Shown here: piece by piece, positions 19,905 to 30,452 of the stretch
Position numbering within the stretch: the stretch's first letter is position 1
Layout of the letters: every line of letters starts with the position of its first letter
NCBI GenBank assembly: GCA_001687465.1
Contig: LVLI01000607.1
Span: 1-43,233, forward strand
Origin: Halocafeteria seosinensis
Lineage: Eukaryota > Sar > Bigyra > Bicosoecida
Direction of reading: 5' to 3'
Length of the DNA stretch: 43,233 nucleotides
Notes under the pieces: generated by a model
Told to the model about the DNA's origin: nothing
Databases searched by the model: none
The model's input: the letters and a program-made list of their open reading frames with translations, nothing else
Position numbers and translations under genes: made by a program

Positions 19905-22900
19905 ATGTCTGAGCGGAAATTGGTGGCGAAACCGTCGTTATCTTCTTCCTCCGATGGAGGCAAGGGAGCCAGTGCTGCCGCGGCTGGAAGAGATATGGAA
20001 GCTTATGAAAGCAAGGGGCATGTATTTCAGGCCCATTCAACCGAAGATGATGCAGATTCTGCAGCCAATTCCACTGCTTCTACGCCGAGAATGGGGGAGG
20101 TCCATACTGCGTGGAATGGTCATACAGAGGCTACGGAAGGCGCCCAAGCACCTTCGATGGACGCCTACAGGGATGATGCAGGAGGAAATCATGTTTCAGG
20201 AGGTGATAAAAGCTCTCTAAGAGGAAGTGCGACCTCGCTTCTCAATGATTGTAGACGACTGTATCACAGACGCAAAATTGAACGCAGAGGTCAACTCTTC
20301 TGGGTGGAAAAATTCCTGCTCTTGTGGGAACTGTGGCAAGGGTTCGGACTGTTGTGGGCTCTTTCCCTTGGATGGCCGTGGCCGAGAGCATGGCTCCAGT
20401 GGTCAAGCTGGATGGTATTTAGCACGATAGACTACGTCAGTTACTCGTCACACCTCCATGACCGGAGGGGTATTGCCCCTGGTACCTCTGGTTCCGACAT
20501 TGCTGAATCAGATTGGGGACAAGAAACAGGCTACTTGGACTCTGTGATAGTGTGGATTGTGTTGCCTATTGTAGGCGTGGGCACACTCGCACTACTTAAA
20601 CGTAGTAATACTTACGTTCTTAGGGATCTATTTCCGGTATGGATAACACTCTCATTTTGGTTTACGGTGATGGCGTATTTGCTGTACGTACCCATCAGTA
20701 TGCATCTCGTCCGAATTTACGTATGTGAAGACATTGAGCAACTGGAAGGAACACGCCTGGCGGCAGACAAGCATGTTGGGTGTAACTCGCCAAAGCACGT
20801 GCTAGTGATGTTGATTGCATTACCAACTACCATTGGATTTGTGTTCGGATTTCCTCTATGGCTGCTCTACCATTTGCGGAAGACCGTTGTCCATACGGCT
20901 GATACACCCCACGCGCATGAGCGATATCTTCAACTCAAGGAAGCAGAGCATATGTTCGAACTGAGCAGAGACTGGCAGTATGAGTATATGTGGCTCTTCT
21001 CGTCGTTTAAGCGGGATAAACTCCGCTTATACACCAGGGCAATATGGATAGGCTGTATGTTTGCTACCGTCCTCATTTATGCATTCTTAAGGATAAGTCC
21101 TGCTCTCCAGGCGGATCTATTTTTTCTCATCTTGCTTTTTTGGACTATAAAGTCGTGGCTCTATCCGCCATTCCGCTGTGGTAGCTCTAATGCGCTCTAC
21201 CTGCCGAGCGTGCTCACACTCTTGTTCTCGGCGGGTTTCTCACTTGTACGAGCTCACGAAATACAGTCTCCTCTTGGTGTGGCAACTAAGTTTACTGATA
21301 TGATGCAAGACGGGACGGCCGCGGTGATCGCTTTACTACTCTTATGGCTTCTTGCATGTGCGTTGCCGTGTTTCAGTTGGCCGAGGGGCTTCCTTGGCCC
21401 ATTTTTGTGGGAACGCGTTTGGATACCTGTGGAGAATCGTGGTTTGATCAATGCGCGTCAACTTTTCACGATTCTTGCTGAAAGAGAGCTGGAGCTTCGA
21501 CCTGAATACATGAAGAGTAAGGAGATTATTACCCGCTTCAGCGAACTTCCAGCAAAGAAAGTGAGTGTCAAGTCAGAGGAGTTTAGCACTCAAAGGCCGA
21601 ACACAACTACAGCTCAGGAAGAGGAATGGGATTATGATTCGGATGACGAGCTTGATAGGCTTCTTAAGGAAAGAGAGTCCATGGAAGTTACCGGGCTTGA
21701 TCCTCTGGAGTCGCCAAACGACCAGGAAGAGTTCGAAAATAACGATCAGGAGATTCTCTCCGAAACAGGACGTGCTGGTAGTGTATCCAAAAGCAGGCGC
21801 TTTTCAGTCAGAACTGCGACTTCATCCAACAGCCAAGGAGCACTGGCAACTCCCAACAGTTTGTACATTCTGCAACGAGAGCGACAAATGGTTGAGTCTA
21901 TTTTTGTGAACCTCCCAAAGCTCTGTAAAGCATGTAGCAAACTCTGGCGAGTCCTTAGAATTGCTTTCTCTGGGGAAAACAAATTATCATACATGTGGGG
22001 GCTCTTCCAGGTTCGCTGCAACGACGATGTTCGTCTTGGTAAGTTCGGTTTTGTCCGGATCGATGGGACGAGCGAGGCCTGTCGTTCCTATTGGCGAAGT
22101 TACTCAGTCAAGTTCCTGGCACCACACTTAGTCGCGGAGGAATCTAATGAGCTATACGATAGTTATCATATTTCCGGACAGTCTTTGCCCCGGTCCAGCG
22201 CAATCCTCCAAGAGATGAAGCCTCACATAGTTTCAATGAACATTCCCCGCGTCTCAGAGGCATTCCAAACGCTCGGAGACTTAGAGCAACAGGATCCTGA
22301 AGAATCTATGCCTTTATCAATCATTGATTTAGTCGTCTTCGAGATAAAATGGTTATTACTACTAAAACGGTGTGATGCTCTCGTGCTGCATGCCGAAACT
22401 GTACACGGAGAAGCAACAGACTTGTCTGCCCTCTGGGAATGTGCGAAAGAAGTAAAGATGGAATTTTACAGAGCGCGAAAGATGCGTCATATATTAGCCG
22501 AGTCTTTGAGTACTAAATTGGATGACATTTCCCGCATTATAGAAATTCGAAGACACCATTCCAAGGAGAATCCGGTTATACGCTCAGCGCTCAACTCGCT
22601 TCATGAGGGTATGGCGGCTCGAGAATATCACCTTTCCCTAGTATCCCCGAAATTAAAAGGGACAGTCACAAAATTACTCGCTCTAAGTGCATGGATTGGA
22701 GATCGTTCAATAGCATCTGCATTCCCCGCTGATGCATACGAAAAGGAACTCAGGTCGCTGAGCAGGATGCGGAAGAGCCTAGAACAAGCTCCGCGCGGCT
22801 CCAGCAAACCGAAAGCCTGGACTCGCCGAGACTCTATGGATCCCATGTGCAGAAAACTGGGATTGCCTGCTAAAGCACGCAGGTGGCCTTTATCAAAGAA

Positions 22901-23453
22901 GTTCCATGTTAGCTGGGTTATGTATGTGAAAGTCCGAGTACACCAAGTATCCCACGAGCTCCAAGGCAAGGTGTATGAACTCTCCTCAGATACCGAAGAG
23001 AACGTCGATTGCTACCTCAACTCTTTGAACTCGCATGAACTGGTAGAGCTCACGAATGCCACCGTCAATGTTGCCAAAACGGATTTGGCAGTAATATTGG
23101 CACGCCTCCACAACACCGGAGAGGACCATCACACGGAGCAAAAGAATGGCCAACCCAGCCGTCCAAGCATTCCTCATCATGAGGACGCACTGAAACTCTT
23201 AAGTCTCTTGAAACATACGAATCAGAGGTGGAGACATATTGCAGATGGAGTGGAGGCATCAAAGTTGTCCACGTCTTCCGATGCGCTGGGGACAAACGGC
23301 GTTGCTCACGACAAAGTGCTATCCGAGGTGTCCACGTGGCCAATACCGCAGACGTTTCCGTTGTATTCGATTTACGTTACAACTCGGTACGCATACCGTA
23401 TAAGTCAAACTGTCCTTGAAGAACTGGCCCTGCTAACAAAAGATGGTACCTAG
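19905..23453 (+). CDS. Large multi-pass membrane protein, family not recognised (1182 aa)
   Basis: One uninterrupted frame. I take the ATG at 19905; the frame is open slightly further 5' but without an ATG. A Ser/Ala/Gly-rich N-terminal tail (about 125 residues) precedes an aromatic segment (FLLLWELWQGFGLLWALSLG, WPWPRAWLQW) and at least seven further hydrophobic spans to about residue 520 (VIVWIVLPIVGVGTLALL, PVWITLSFWFTVMAYLLYV, VLVMLIALPTTIGFVFGFPL, AIWIGCMFATVLIYAFL, AVIALLLLWLLACALP). The remaining 650 residues are soluble, with an acidic run (EEEWDYDSDDELDRLL) and helical segments. The layout recalls the poorly described TRP-like multi-pass proteins of protists, but I cannot assign it. 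It has no introns, unlike most genes here. Its TAG stop overlaps the SWEET stop. Confidence 0.8.
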   Translation: MSERKLVAKPSLSSSSDGGKGASAAAAGRDMEAYESKGHVFQAHSTEDDADSAANSTASTPRMGEVHTAWNGHTEATEGAQAPSMDAYRDDAGGNHVSGGDKSSLRGSATSLLNDCRRLYHRRKIERRGQLFWVEKFLLLWELWQGFGLLWALSLGWPWPRAWLQWSSWMVFSTIDYVSYSSHLHDRRGIAPGTSGSDIAESDWGQETGYLDSVIVWIVLPIVGVGTLALLKRSNTYVLRDLFPVWITLSFWFTVMAYLLYVPISMHLVRIYVCEDIEQLEGTRLAADKHVGCNSPKHVLVMLIALPTTIGFVFGFPLWLLYHLRKTVVHTADTPHAHERYLQLKEAEHMFELSRDWQYEYMWLFSSFKRDKLRLYTRAIWIGCMFATVLIYAFLRISPALQADLFFLILLFWTIKSWLYPPFRCGSSNALYLPSVLTLLFSAGFSLVRAHEIQSPLGVATKFTDMMQDGTAAVIALLLLWLLACALPCFSWPRGFLGPFLWERVWIPVENRGLINARQLFTILAERELELRPEYMKSKEIITRFSELPAKKVSVKSEEFSTQRPNTTTAQEEEWDYDSDDELDRLLKERESMEVTGLDPLESPNDQEEFENNDQEILSETGRAGSVSKSRRFSVRTATSSNSQGALATPNSLYILQRERQMVESIFVNLPKLCKACSKLWRVLRIAFSGENKLSYMWGLFQVRCNDDVRLGKFGFVRIDGTSEACRSYWRSYSVKFLAPHLVAEESNELYDSYHISGQSLPRSSAILQEMKPHIVSMNIPRVSEAFQTLGDLEQQDPEESMPLSIIDLVVFEIKWLLLLKRCDALVLHAETVHGEATDLSALWECAKEVKMEFYRARKMRHILAESLSTKLDDISRIIEIRRHHSKENPVIRSALNSLHEGMAAREYHLSLVSPKLKGTVTKLLALSAWIGDRSIASAFPADAYEKELRSLSRMRKSLEQAPRGSSKPKAWTRRDSMDPMCRKLGLPAKARRWPLSKKFHVSWVMYVKVRVHQVSHELQGKVYELSSDTEENVDCYLNSLNSHELVELTNATVNVAKTDLAVILARLHNTGEDHHTEQKNGQPSRPSIPHHEDALKLLSLLKHTNQRWRHIADGVEASKLSTSSDALGTNGVAHDKVLSEVSTWPIPQTFPLYSIYVTTRYAYRISQTVLEELALLTKDGT

Positions 23454-24481
23454 ACGCCAACCCCATTGACGGATTTTGACGCCTGCTTTCCTTTGGACAA
23501 ACCAGGATTTAGTCTCAGATACATGATCACCATTACTTGCACGGTTGTCACGAAGGATCCCCATCCTTGTGAGATTATCATTGGTGTTGAGTGCTCCATT
23601 ATTCCTAAAATAAACCATGCTGTACACGAAATCCAGTTAGTGAAACAGAGGCAGGCTGGGAACACGTTAGCATCCATCTTCTGGAAGGCCTGAACAAAAC
23701 AACACCAGACCCCGGTTGATCAAGGTGATCAGCTGAAGTAGTATCAAGCACATGGTCTCATATCTTACCTCTCGCAGCCCCAATAGCGGGCTTGCATTGA
23801 AGAAAGCGCTAGCCAAGCCGAACGCCACTCCCAAATCGCGCTTAATCAAATCTGGTTTCTGAGCATCCGTCGTGGTATCTTGACTTTGCCCGCCAGCTTC
23901 CATAACGGAGCTTTTCCTTCGATAGTAGAAAACATCGAACGACAAGAAGATAATGATGGTAATAAAGCCAAATAGCCAGAGTAGGTCTTCCCGAAGTTTT
24001 TTGTTGGACTTGTTTCCGTATCGCAATATCACCAAGATGTACGCGATGGAGAGCACACTTGCTGCAGCTCGTTGCGCAATCATGGGAGCCAGACCCTGTA
24101 CACAGCAGTACAACAAGTACACGGTCACGAAACACCCCCAACCCTAGTTGTTTGTATGTTCCCTTCTCCATTTTTTTTTCTCAATACGAGCGAGACTTGC
24201 AAGCAAAGGGATCAAGTTACAACTGCGACACTTACGAGATAATAGCCGTACCATAGCGAAAGCGCGTTATTCAGTAGCATTCCCACGAATGTGGGCATGC
24301 TCATCCCTCCTTCTCTTCCTCCTCCTCCTTGTTGGTTGTGATGGTCCGAATCCACGTGAGCATGTGCTGTGGGGGATGGTGTGCCTCTCTTATACAGCTG
24401 GTAGATGGTGGGCAAAGGACTAGCTGTGACAATGGTGCTGCTGATGACGGCAGTCAAGCTTATTACGCTCTGTAGCGCCAT
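23450..24481 (-). CDS. SWEET (MtN3/saliva) family sugar transporter (270 aa)
   Basis: Exons 24481-24236, 24095-23769 and 23689-23450, all phase 0. SWEETs are bidirectional sugar uniporters built from two three-helix bundles. The first bundle is MALQSVISLTAVISSTIVTA with SPLPTIYQLYKRG, MPTFVGMLLNNALSLWYGYY, and MIAQRAAASVLSIAYILVIL. A linker helix follows (LLWLFGFITIIIFLSFDVFY), then a charged loop, then the second bundle: GVAFGLASAFFNASPLLGLR, VFPACLCFTNWISCTAWFIL and the last span WGSFVTTVQVMVIMYL. The proline of each half (SPLP, MP, SPLL, FP) and the asparagine of LLNN and FTNW fit the family. A Gly/His-rich insertion (HHNQQGGGGREGG) widens the first loop. It starts 86 bp from SCAMP, head to head. 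Confidence 0.82.
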
Positions 24482-24567
24482 GTTTGTTCAGTTGCCTCCC
24501 AAATACGAACAAATAAAGAAAAGACCTATCAATACCCCAAAAAAAAAGTAGTTGTGTACACAACACA
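24482..24567. promoter_or_regulatory. Short shared upstream region of SWEET and SCAMP
   Basis: Only 86 bp separate the two divergent start codons, including an A-run near 24540. Both promoters and 5' UTRs must lie here or overlap the neighbouring gene. Confidence 0.5.
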
Positions 24568-25495
24568 ATGGAGGGCCGAGCTGCTAGTTATGCAGCCAGC
24601 CGTGCTGCTGAAAGCGTCCAATCCACTGTAGGAGGCGCCTTTAACCGGGGCAAAGATAAAGTCAAAGGGACAGAAATAGACTGGTAAGTGTCTCTAGATT
24701 TTCAGTATTACTCAACGAATCAACAACTGACGGTGTATACGCTCAGGGTGGACCTGAATTGGCCGTGCCGGAAGGAGCCCTTTTCATTGCTCCATTTTGA
24801 TCTCCAAGAGCTCAAGGAGAAACGGGGCCATGATGCGTTTGCTCTCACACGGATGATGTATGCATGGTGGTTCCTAGTCTTGACGCTCGTCTTTTGGAAC
24901 TTTCTGTCGGCTTGTATCCTCACGGGAAGCATAGGAGACAAGGACATCTACAGTGGAGTAAACATCTTCTACTCCATACTCATGCTTTGCATTGGCTCAA
25001 TACTTGGAGTATTGTGCTTTTATAAAGTCTACGAAGCCGTAGGAGGAAACGAAAGCAAGCCCAAGAAACACGCACAGTACGCGCTTGTCCTCATGGGCAT
25101 CTTTATGATCATTGTAAGCCATGATACCTTTTAAATCCTTTACCGGTAGCTTGTTCAATGAGTTATTTTGGACGCAGGTCACGTTTGTAGGGAGTGGAAA
25201 TGTCAATGGCTTTGCAACCTTTGCCAACTCAGGATACAAGGATGCTAAAGATCAGTACGTACCCGGCCGTTGACATGTATATATCTATACCTAGTCAATT
25301 CCTAATGTTGTTATCTGTGTTGGCAGAGATCTCTCAATCATATCTTACTGGACAGCTATTGCTGTTATCGAGCCCCTCTTGTGGATTGTAGCCACAGCAA
25401 TTGCTGGATACGGATTTTATCGCATCCGAACTTACTCGAAACCATCGTCTTCTTCTACTTCTGCCTCGTCATCGCACAAGGAAGAAGATGTTTAG
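24568..25495 (+). CDS. Secretory carrier-associated membrane protein, SCAMP (242 aa)
   Basis: Exons 24568-24683, 24747-25113, 25178-25254 and 25327-25495; all phases agree. SCAMPs are four-span proteins of the Golgi, endosome and plasma-membrane recycling route. The call rests on the family signature around the first span (DLNWPCRKEPFSLLHFDL, like the NWPP segment, then FALTRMMYAWWFLVLTLVFW), followed by three more spans (IFYSILMLCIGSILGVLCFY, YALVLMGIFMIIVTFVGSGN, YWTAIAVIEPLLWIVATAIA). The N-terminus is short and Ala-rich, without the NPF repeats of animal SCAMPs, and the C-terminus is a Ser-rich tail. Length is a little below that of plant members. Confidence 0.78.
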
Positions 25496-25578
25496 TCTGC
25501 GCCATGGAGCATCGGTATAGCCTATGCACATGAACAACTATATTTTCTAACGTTTACCTATCATGGCATTTTTGGGGT

Positions 25579-27485
25579 TCATACCCCTTTGTTTCCTTTC
25601 CGTACGACATAATCAAGGGAATTTAACTGTTCCAACAATGACACGAAAGCATCTAGACGAGCCAACATCTCAATACTTGAGTCATACGCAACATGTTCGT
25701 TTTGGCTATGAAACAAGGAAGCTTCCCTATTCCGTGCATTCCTAGATATATGAAGTTCCTCATTGCAGGCCGTCTTTTCGCTAGAATAAAAGCCTAGAAA
25801 GAAACCCACAGTGACAGCATTGTGGCCCACTAAGTCATAATCATCGTAAAGTGAGTGATTCCCTGTAATTTCAGCCATGGTGGCATGGCTGCATGACGTA
25901 TATGCGTGTTGCACACTTCCCAAGCTAGAAGTCATAATGGTTGTCGCTCGATCTGTTTCGCAGTGAAAACTCCCATCTCCAAAGAGCCTGCTTGCGTAGC
26001 CCATCTCGGTGGCCCCAGAAGCCATCGTACTCTGAGTCAGCAATTGACGAAGAGAAGCTCCGGAAGAGCATCTCAGCGAAGAGCGGACAGTCTTGAGGCA
26101 CCTTCGCATCGCGTCAGCATACTGTTCCCCAAACGAAAGTGACTGGCATCTTAAGATCATCTGCGTCGGTATGTCAGGACCCTGCAGCTCCACGTATGGT
26201 TTGCCGCCAAGGATCCTCAGTTCACAATTTTGCAATGAAACTTTATGCAACGAAAGAGACTCAGTAGGTTGCGTCCAAAATATTTCAGATGGCATACAAC
26301 GTTTGCTTTGGCGCCCCATCATAAAATGAACAGATGCAGCAGAGCAGTGCGGCAAACAGAGGATGCCATTGGCCAGGAGAAACTGAATTATAGCTTGTTC
26401 GACTGAGCAAGTACATAGGACAATGTTTATCTTCTCAGATGCTAGACGGTGAAACATTGCTTTCAACAGACCATGTCGCTGCTGAATACGATCTGCAATA
26501 TCAGTACGGGAAGATTTGTCTACAGTTCCACCAACTAATTCCAGGACGTTCAAATTGAGCGGGCTGCAATACACATTTGAACCCTATTACGGTGCCACGT
26601 GTTGCACAACCAGAATTGATTAACATACTCGTCGAACGCGATACAACAAAGTGGTATGCCATTTTCCCGTAGCCTGTTTAGTAGCTTTCTCGACTGTTTC
26701 AAATATTCCAGTCGGTCGACTTGTATCAGACAAGCTTGGTTGGAAACGTAAGAAGCATTAACACTCTTCCCGGGCACCAGCAGTACCGCATCATCCTCCT
26801 CTTCTTCCGCTGTGTCGACAAAATCACCATTATATAGCCGAGGAATAACCCACTCCACGATAAGTGTTTGCAGCGCATGAGTTACAGCTGGTGCAAACTG
26901 TTCGTTCAGCACCGCTGCAACCATCCCGGACACTACGCGCCGTATATCCGATAGGTCTTCCGTTTCCCAGGAGATGGTTGATTTATCAAGAGCATTCTGT
27001 GTGCAGAGGGGAGAGATAAACAAAATAGTTCGTCGATAATCCAAGGTTCATCGTGCATCGACCTACCCATTCGTGAACCTGCTGTGTAATTCTCCTCAAC
27101 TCGCATACCTCCTGAAGGTCCAGTCTTTCCTGCCCTCTAGCTCTCCAGCCAGCCTGAAGCATGAGCAATAGACGTTTTGATCCATCGCCTGTTGTGCATA
27201 GGTGCCGCGGTAACTCAATGAATCTGAGACAGCTCATTCAATAATGCGCCTTCACATACCATACTTGTCAGCGTGCTGCAAGACGCTTTTCACGATGAAT
27301 GTCGCTATCGGGTGTTCGAGGGACGAACGCAGGAGAAATCGCAAAATAGAGACCCCATTACATGTTATCAAAGAAGCCCCCGTCTCCGTCTTTACGGCAA
27401 CATTGCCAGCGCGTGGTCCAAAACATGGTACCACTGTAGCGACTAGAGTATCCAGAATGAGCTGAACGGTGTCCTCCAAAGACAT
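25579..27485 (-). CDS. BBS10-like divergent group II chaperonin (566 aa)
   Basis: Exons 27485-27260, 27188-27067, 26996-26629 and 26563-25579. The first two encode a chaperonin equatorial start: TLVATVVPCFGPRAGN, SLITCNGVSILRFLLRSSLE, HPIATFIVKSV, and GDGSKRLLLMLQAG in place of the GDGT nucleotide loop. The HPIA and GDG spacing, and the apical-like part (NIVLCTCSVEQAIIQFLLAN), best match BBS10, which helps assemble the BBSome in ciliated eukaryotes. BBS12, MKKS or a lineage-specific CCT relative are alternatives. An acidic loop (AEEEEDDA) interrupts the apical region. The third intron was placed at GTATGT (26628) because it restores frame; a 27-bp alternative is implausible. The protein is shorter than human BBS10. 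Confidence 0.7.
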
Positions 27486-28655
27486 CGCACAACTCAGGAA
27501 ATCATCATTGCTGCTCCCATCCCCGCTGACAGCTTTTTCTACGTGATAATAACATTCGTATATAATGGGCTCAATTATTAGAGCCTCAATACCTAACTAC
27601 GCTGCTCTGTGAAGGTGGAGTCCGACGGCTTGGAAACTCCAGTGGGTCACGGTCGCTGACTCAGGTGGTAGTTTACACTGTACATACAGACTTTACAGAC
27701 CTCAACGGACATAACAGCTCACACAAGACAACACTAAGCAAACTAAATGAAGGCGGTATGTATTCCAAACTACATGAAGGGGAGTTGTATTCGATCTTGC
27801 TCCAGGCTGTCACCAAGTTCCACGCTTGGTCACCTGCTCATATGGCAACTGCATAAAACAAGCAAAACTACGGACAAATTGTTCACGTAGTGCTTCCAAC
27901 TGGAAACAGAGAAAACATATTATGGCATTTTGGTACATAGTAAGGTTCGGTTCGGAGAAGACCGGAGCCTTGCATTTTCGAAAGAAACGCTGGTGCCTCC
28001 GGTAAGCGTGGAGACTTCGTACGTGCATAATATACAACGCATAGCTGACGAATTGGATTGTCGGGCTGACAGTGACTGAAGGAATTAGAAAATCGCAGAT
28101 TCTTCGCCGCACTCGACTGTAGCCTTGTGTCGCTTCAGTGTGTCCCTAAGCAACAGAGAGTAAGTAAGCAAGCACGATCACGTTACAATTGCAATGTAAC
28201 CAATAGGGGAGATTCAGCAGCTTCTGACGCCCATATTGCTAACACTAATGCCGGATTACAGTTGAGGGGTTTTCTGTTTTTGCTATAGTCGTCAGTCCCA
28301 TCCTCTGATGTTCTCTTGTTCTCGGGTGTCAAAGCTATATACCGGCATAGCTCCTGGGAGGAAAACACCCCTCCACCACCATTGAGACCCAATTGTGGTG
28401 GATGCTAGATCGGTGGTCTTGCGAACAACTAGTTGGGTAGGATAACATATGGTTTATGGTTGTGCGTTTCGTCTATACGCAGGACACTCAATCATACTCT
28501 TGAAACCATAGATTTCGGATAATTTCTTCCCAGCTGGAGTCACAATGCAAACGATTACTCGAAGGGGACTGTGCAAAATACCATCCATGAGTCCGAAGAG
28601 CGGTTCTCTTCTTGCGAGCCATGCTGGCTCTCCTCTCTATTGCTTGTGGACGCGG
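27486..28655. other. Intergenic region, nothing recognised
   Basis: About 1.2 kb lies between the divergent starts at 27485 (-) and 28656 (+). I find no conserved frame, tRNA or repeat. Open frames at 27665-27856 and 27810-28112 show no domain. Confidence 0.5.
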
Positions 28656-30452
28656 ATGAAACTGGTCGTAACATTCTCTGCGTTACTCAAAGTCTTTTCC
28701 CCCATTCAATGTAGAGAAGGAAGCAATACATCACAGTTTCGATATCTCGGTGATAATTGGCCTTGTGTCTCTAAGTCAGGTGGCACCTATTCCCAAAGTT
28801 GTGACATTGATTCGCTGGATTCTACCAGTGTCATCGCACTGGGTCCCGGAGAAGTTTTCAACGGACATGACTATATCATCAACTTAGAAGAGGTAACAAC
28901 GGAAGGCATATTCAAAATGAAGAGCTCTGTCTCATCATTTAACGATGCTCCGGTCATTAAAAATGTTCATACCAGAGGTGGCGAAACAGATCTCCGGGGG
29001 GGATTCATCGTCCAAAGCGATCAGTCATACTTTAAGGTTGAGCATTGTAGCTCTACAGGTAAAATCACCGTACTAGGTGGGGGCATTGCAGGAAGTACTC
29101 CTGGTGAAAATGGCTATGCGGAGGTATGGCATTCTTACTCTGAAGGCGAAATAGGAACAGGGGCTGGGGGCATCGTTGGGGAGAAAGCGGGGAAAAGTGG
29201 AGAAGTCATAGTAACTCGTTGCCACTCTAGGGGAACGCTTGACGGTTACGACGCAGGCGGCATTGCTGGTCCCTCGGCTGGAAAAAGCGGTGAAATAAAG
29301 ATTTCCAAAAGTTATTCCGAAGGTAACATTGTTGGAAATAACGCAGGAGGAATTGTTGGAACTGACGCGGGTAACAATGGAGTGATTACCATATCGCAAA
29401 CTTTCTCGCTTGGTGATCTTGAGGGACGTCGCGCGGGTGGTATCACCGGCCTCCGTTGCGGTTCTGGTGGGGGTGAAGCAGAAATCTCAAACTCTTTCGC
29501 GGTGGGGAGTATCCTTGAAAGTGAACAGACAGGAGGTGCGTGCGGGGGGCGCGCTGGGAAGAACGGGGGAACAGTGAAGCTCATTAATGTTTACATGCTA
29601 TCCGATACACAAAGACAGTATCTGCTTGGAAGCATCTACAATCCTGCGCTGATCGTTGTGAAACATTGCGTTCATGGAAGTGAAAGTCTTAAGGATCCCA
29701 ACGCTGTCGCAGGAACACTGTATCAAGCGAGTCAAAGTGATATAGATAAAACGGAGAATTCAAATGATCTTCGCGACATCGCAGGTAGCTTATACGGAAA
29801 TCATTGGCCATCGGACGTCTGGTTTATTCGTAGCCCCCATAAGTACCCGGAGCTTACTAACATACCAACTGTCCAACCGGTCAGCGTACCCTCTCCAAGT
29901 TCTTCACGAACAGCGACACGTACGCCTAGCCGTACTCCTAGTCGAACGCCGTCAAAGACTCCTTCCAAAACGGCATCGCGAACGGCAACGCGGACGCCCA
30001 CTGGTACTCCCAGTCGAACCCCTTCGAGCACTCCTTCCAAAACGGCTTCGCGTACGTCGACGGCGACCCTTACTCGAACTCCGACAAATACTCCTAGCAG
30101 AATAGCATCAAGAAGCCGCACCTCCACACCTACTGTGACAAGTACTCCTACGCGCACCACGACGAGGAGCCCATCCTGTACACCGTCTGCCACATTAACA
30201 AAAACTAGAACTCCCACGCACACCAGCACCAACACCCCTTCCACCACAATGACTCAGACTTCCTCCCCGACCCCGACAAGTACGTTTACCCGGTCACCAA
30301 CTCCCACTGCCCCCCCTTCGGGTACACCAACGCGAACTGGGTCTTCAAACCCCACCGGCACCGCTACGCCATCAACGTCCCCTTCCTCCCAACCACGCCA
30401 TGTTAAACTAGTCCAGCTACCCGCTCAAAGACCCCGCCGGAGGTATGCTTGA
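28656..30452 (+). CDS. Secreted glycine-rich beta-helix-like protein with Thr-Pro-Ser tail (about 598 aa)
   Basis: The open frame begins with an ATG at 28545, but I prefer the ATG at 28656, which gives a signal peptide (MKLVVTFSALLKVFSPIQC). Residues about 110-310 hold repeating units of the type GGIVGEKAGKSGEVIVTRCH, each with GGI(V/A)G followed by AGKSG or AGNNG and a short strand. This matches the GLUG-type repeat found in surface and virus-associated proteins. It suggests a right-handed parallel beta-helix. From about 29890 the protein becomes a Thr/Pro/Ser/Arg repeat (TPSRTPSRTPSKTPS), a likely glycosylated stalk. No membrane span is seen before the stop; a GTATGC donor near 30441 could lead to a further exon. 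Role: probable cell-surface or wall protein. Confidence 0.75.
   Translation: MKLVVTFSALLKVFSPIQCREGSNTSQFRYLGDNWPCVSKSGGTYSQSCDIDSLDSTSVIALGPGEVFNGHDYIINLEEVTTEGIFKMKSSVSSFNDAPVIKNVHTRGGETDLRGGFIVQSDQSYFKVEHCSSTGKITVLGGGIAGSTPGENGYAEVWHSYSEGEIGTGAGGIVGEKAGKSGEVIVTRCHSRGTLDGYDAGGIAGPSAGKSGEIKISKSYSEGNIVGNNAGGIVGTDAGNNGVITISQTFSLGDLEGRRAGGITGLRCGSGGGEAEISNSFAVGSILESEQTGGACGGRAGKNGGTVKLINVYMLSDTQRQYLLGSIYNPALIVVKHCVHGSESLKDPNAVAGTLYQASQSDIDKTENSNDLRDIAGSLYGNHWPSDVWFIRSPHKYPELTNIPTVQPVSVPSPSSSRTATRTPSRTPSRTPSKTPSKTASRTATRTPTGTPSRTPSSTPSKTASRTSTATLTRTPTNTPSRIASRSRTSTPTVTSTPTRTTTRSPSCTPSATLTKTRTPTHTSTNTPSTTMTQTSSPTPTSTFTRSPTPTAPPSGTPTRTGSSNPTGTATPSTSPSSQPRHVKLVQLPAQRPRRRYA

Noticed and set aside
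26564-26590. A 27-bp intron joining the last two exons of the BBS10-like gene
   Set aside because: Too short for splicing; a 65-bp intron with a GTATGT donor keeps the frame and fits the other introns.
27590-27660. Possible tRNA gene
   Set aside because: I could not fold a cloverleaf or find A- and B-box promoters; no tRNA or rRNA is supported anywhere in the window.
29801-30247. Long minus-strand open frame opposite the Thr-Pro-Ser repeat
   Set aside because: It is the antisense shadow of a low-complexity repeat and has no domain.
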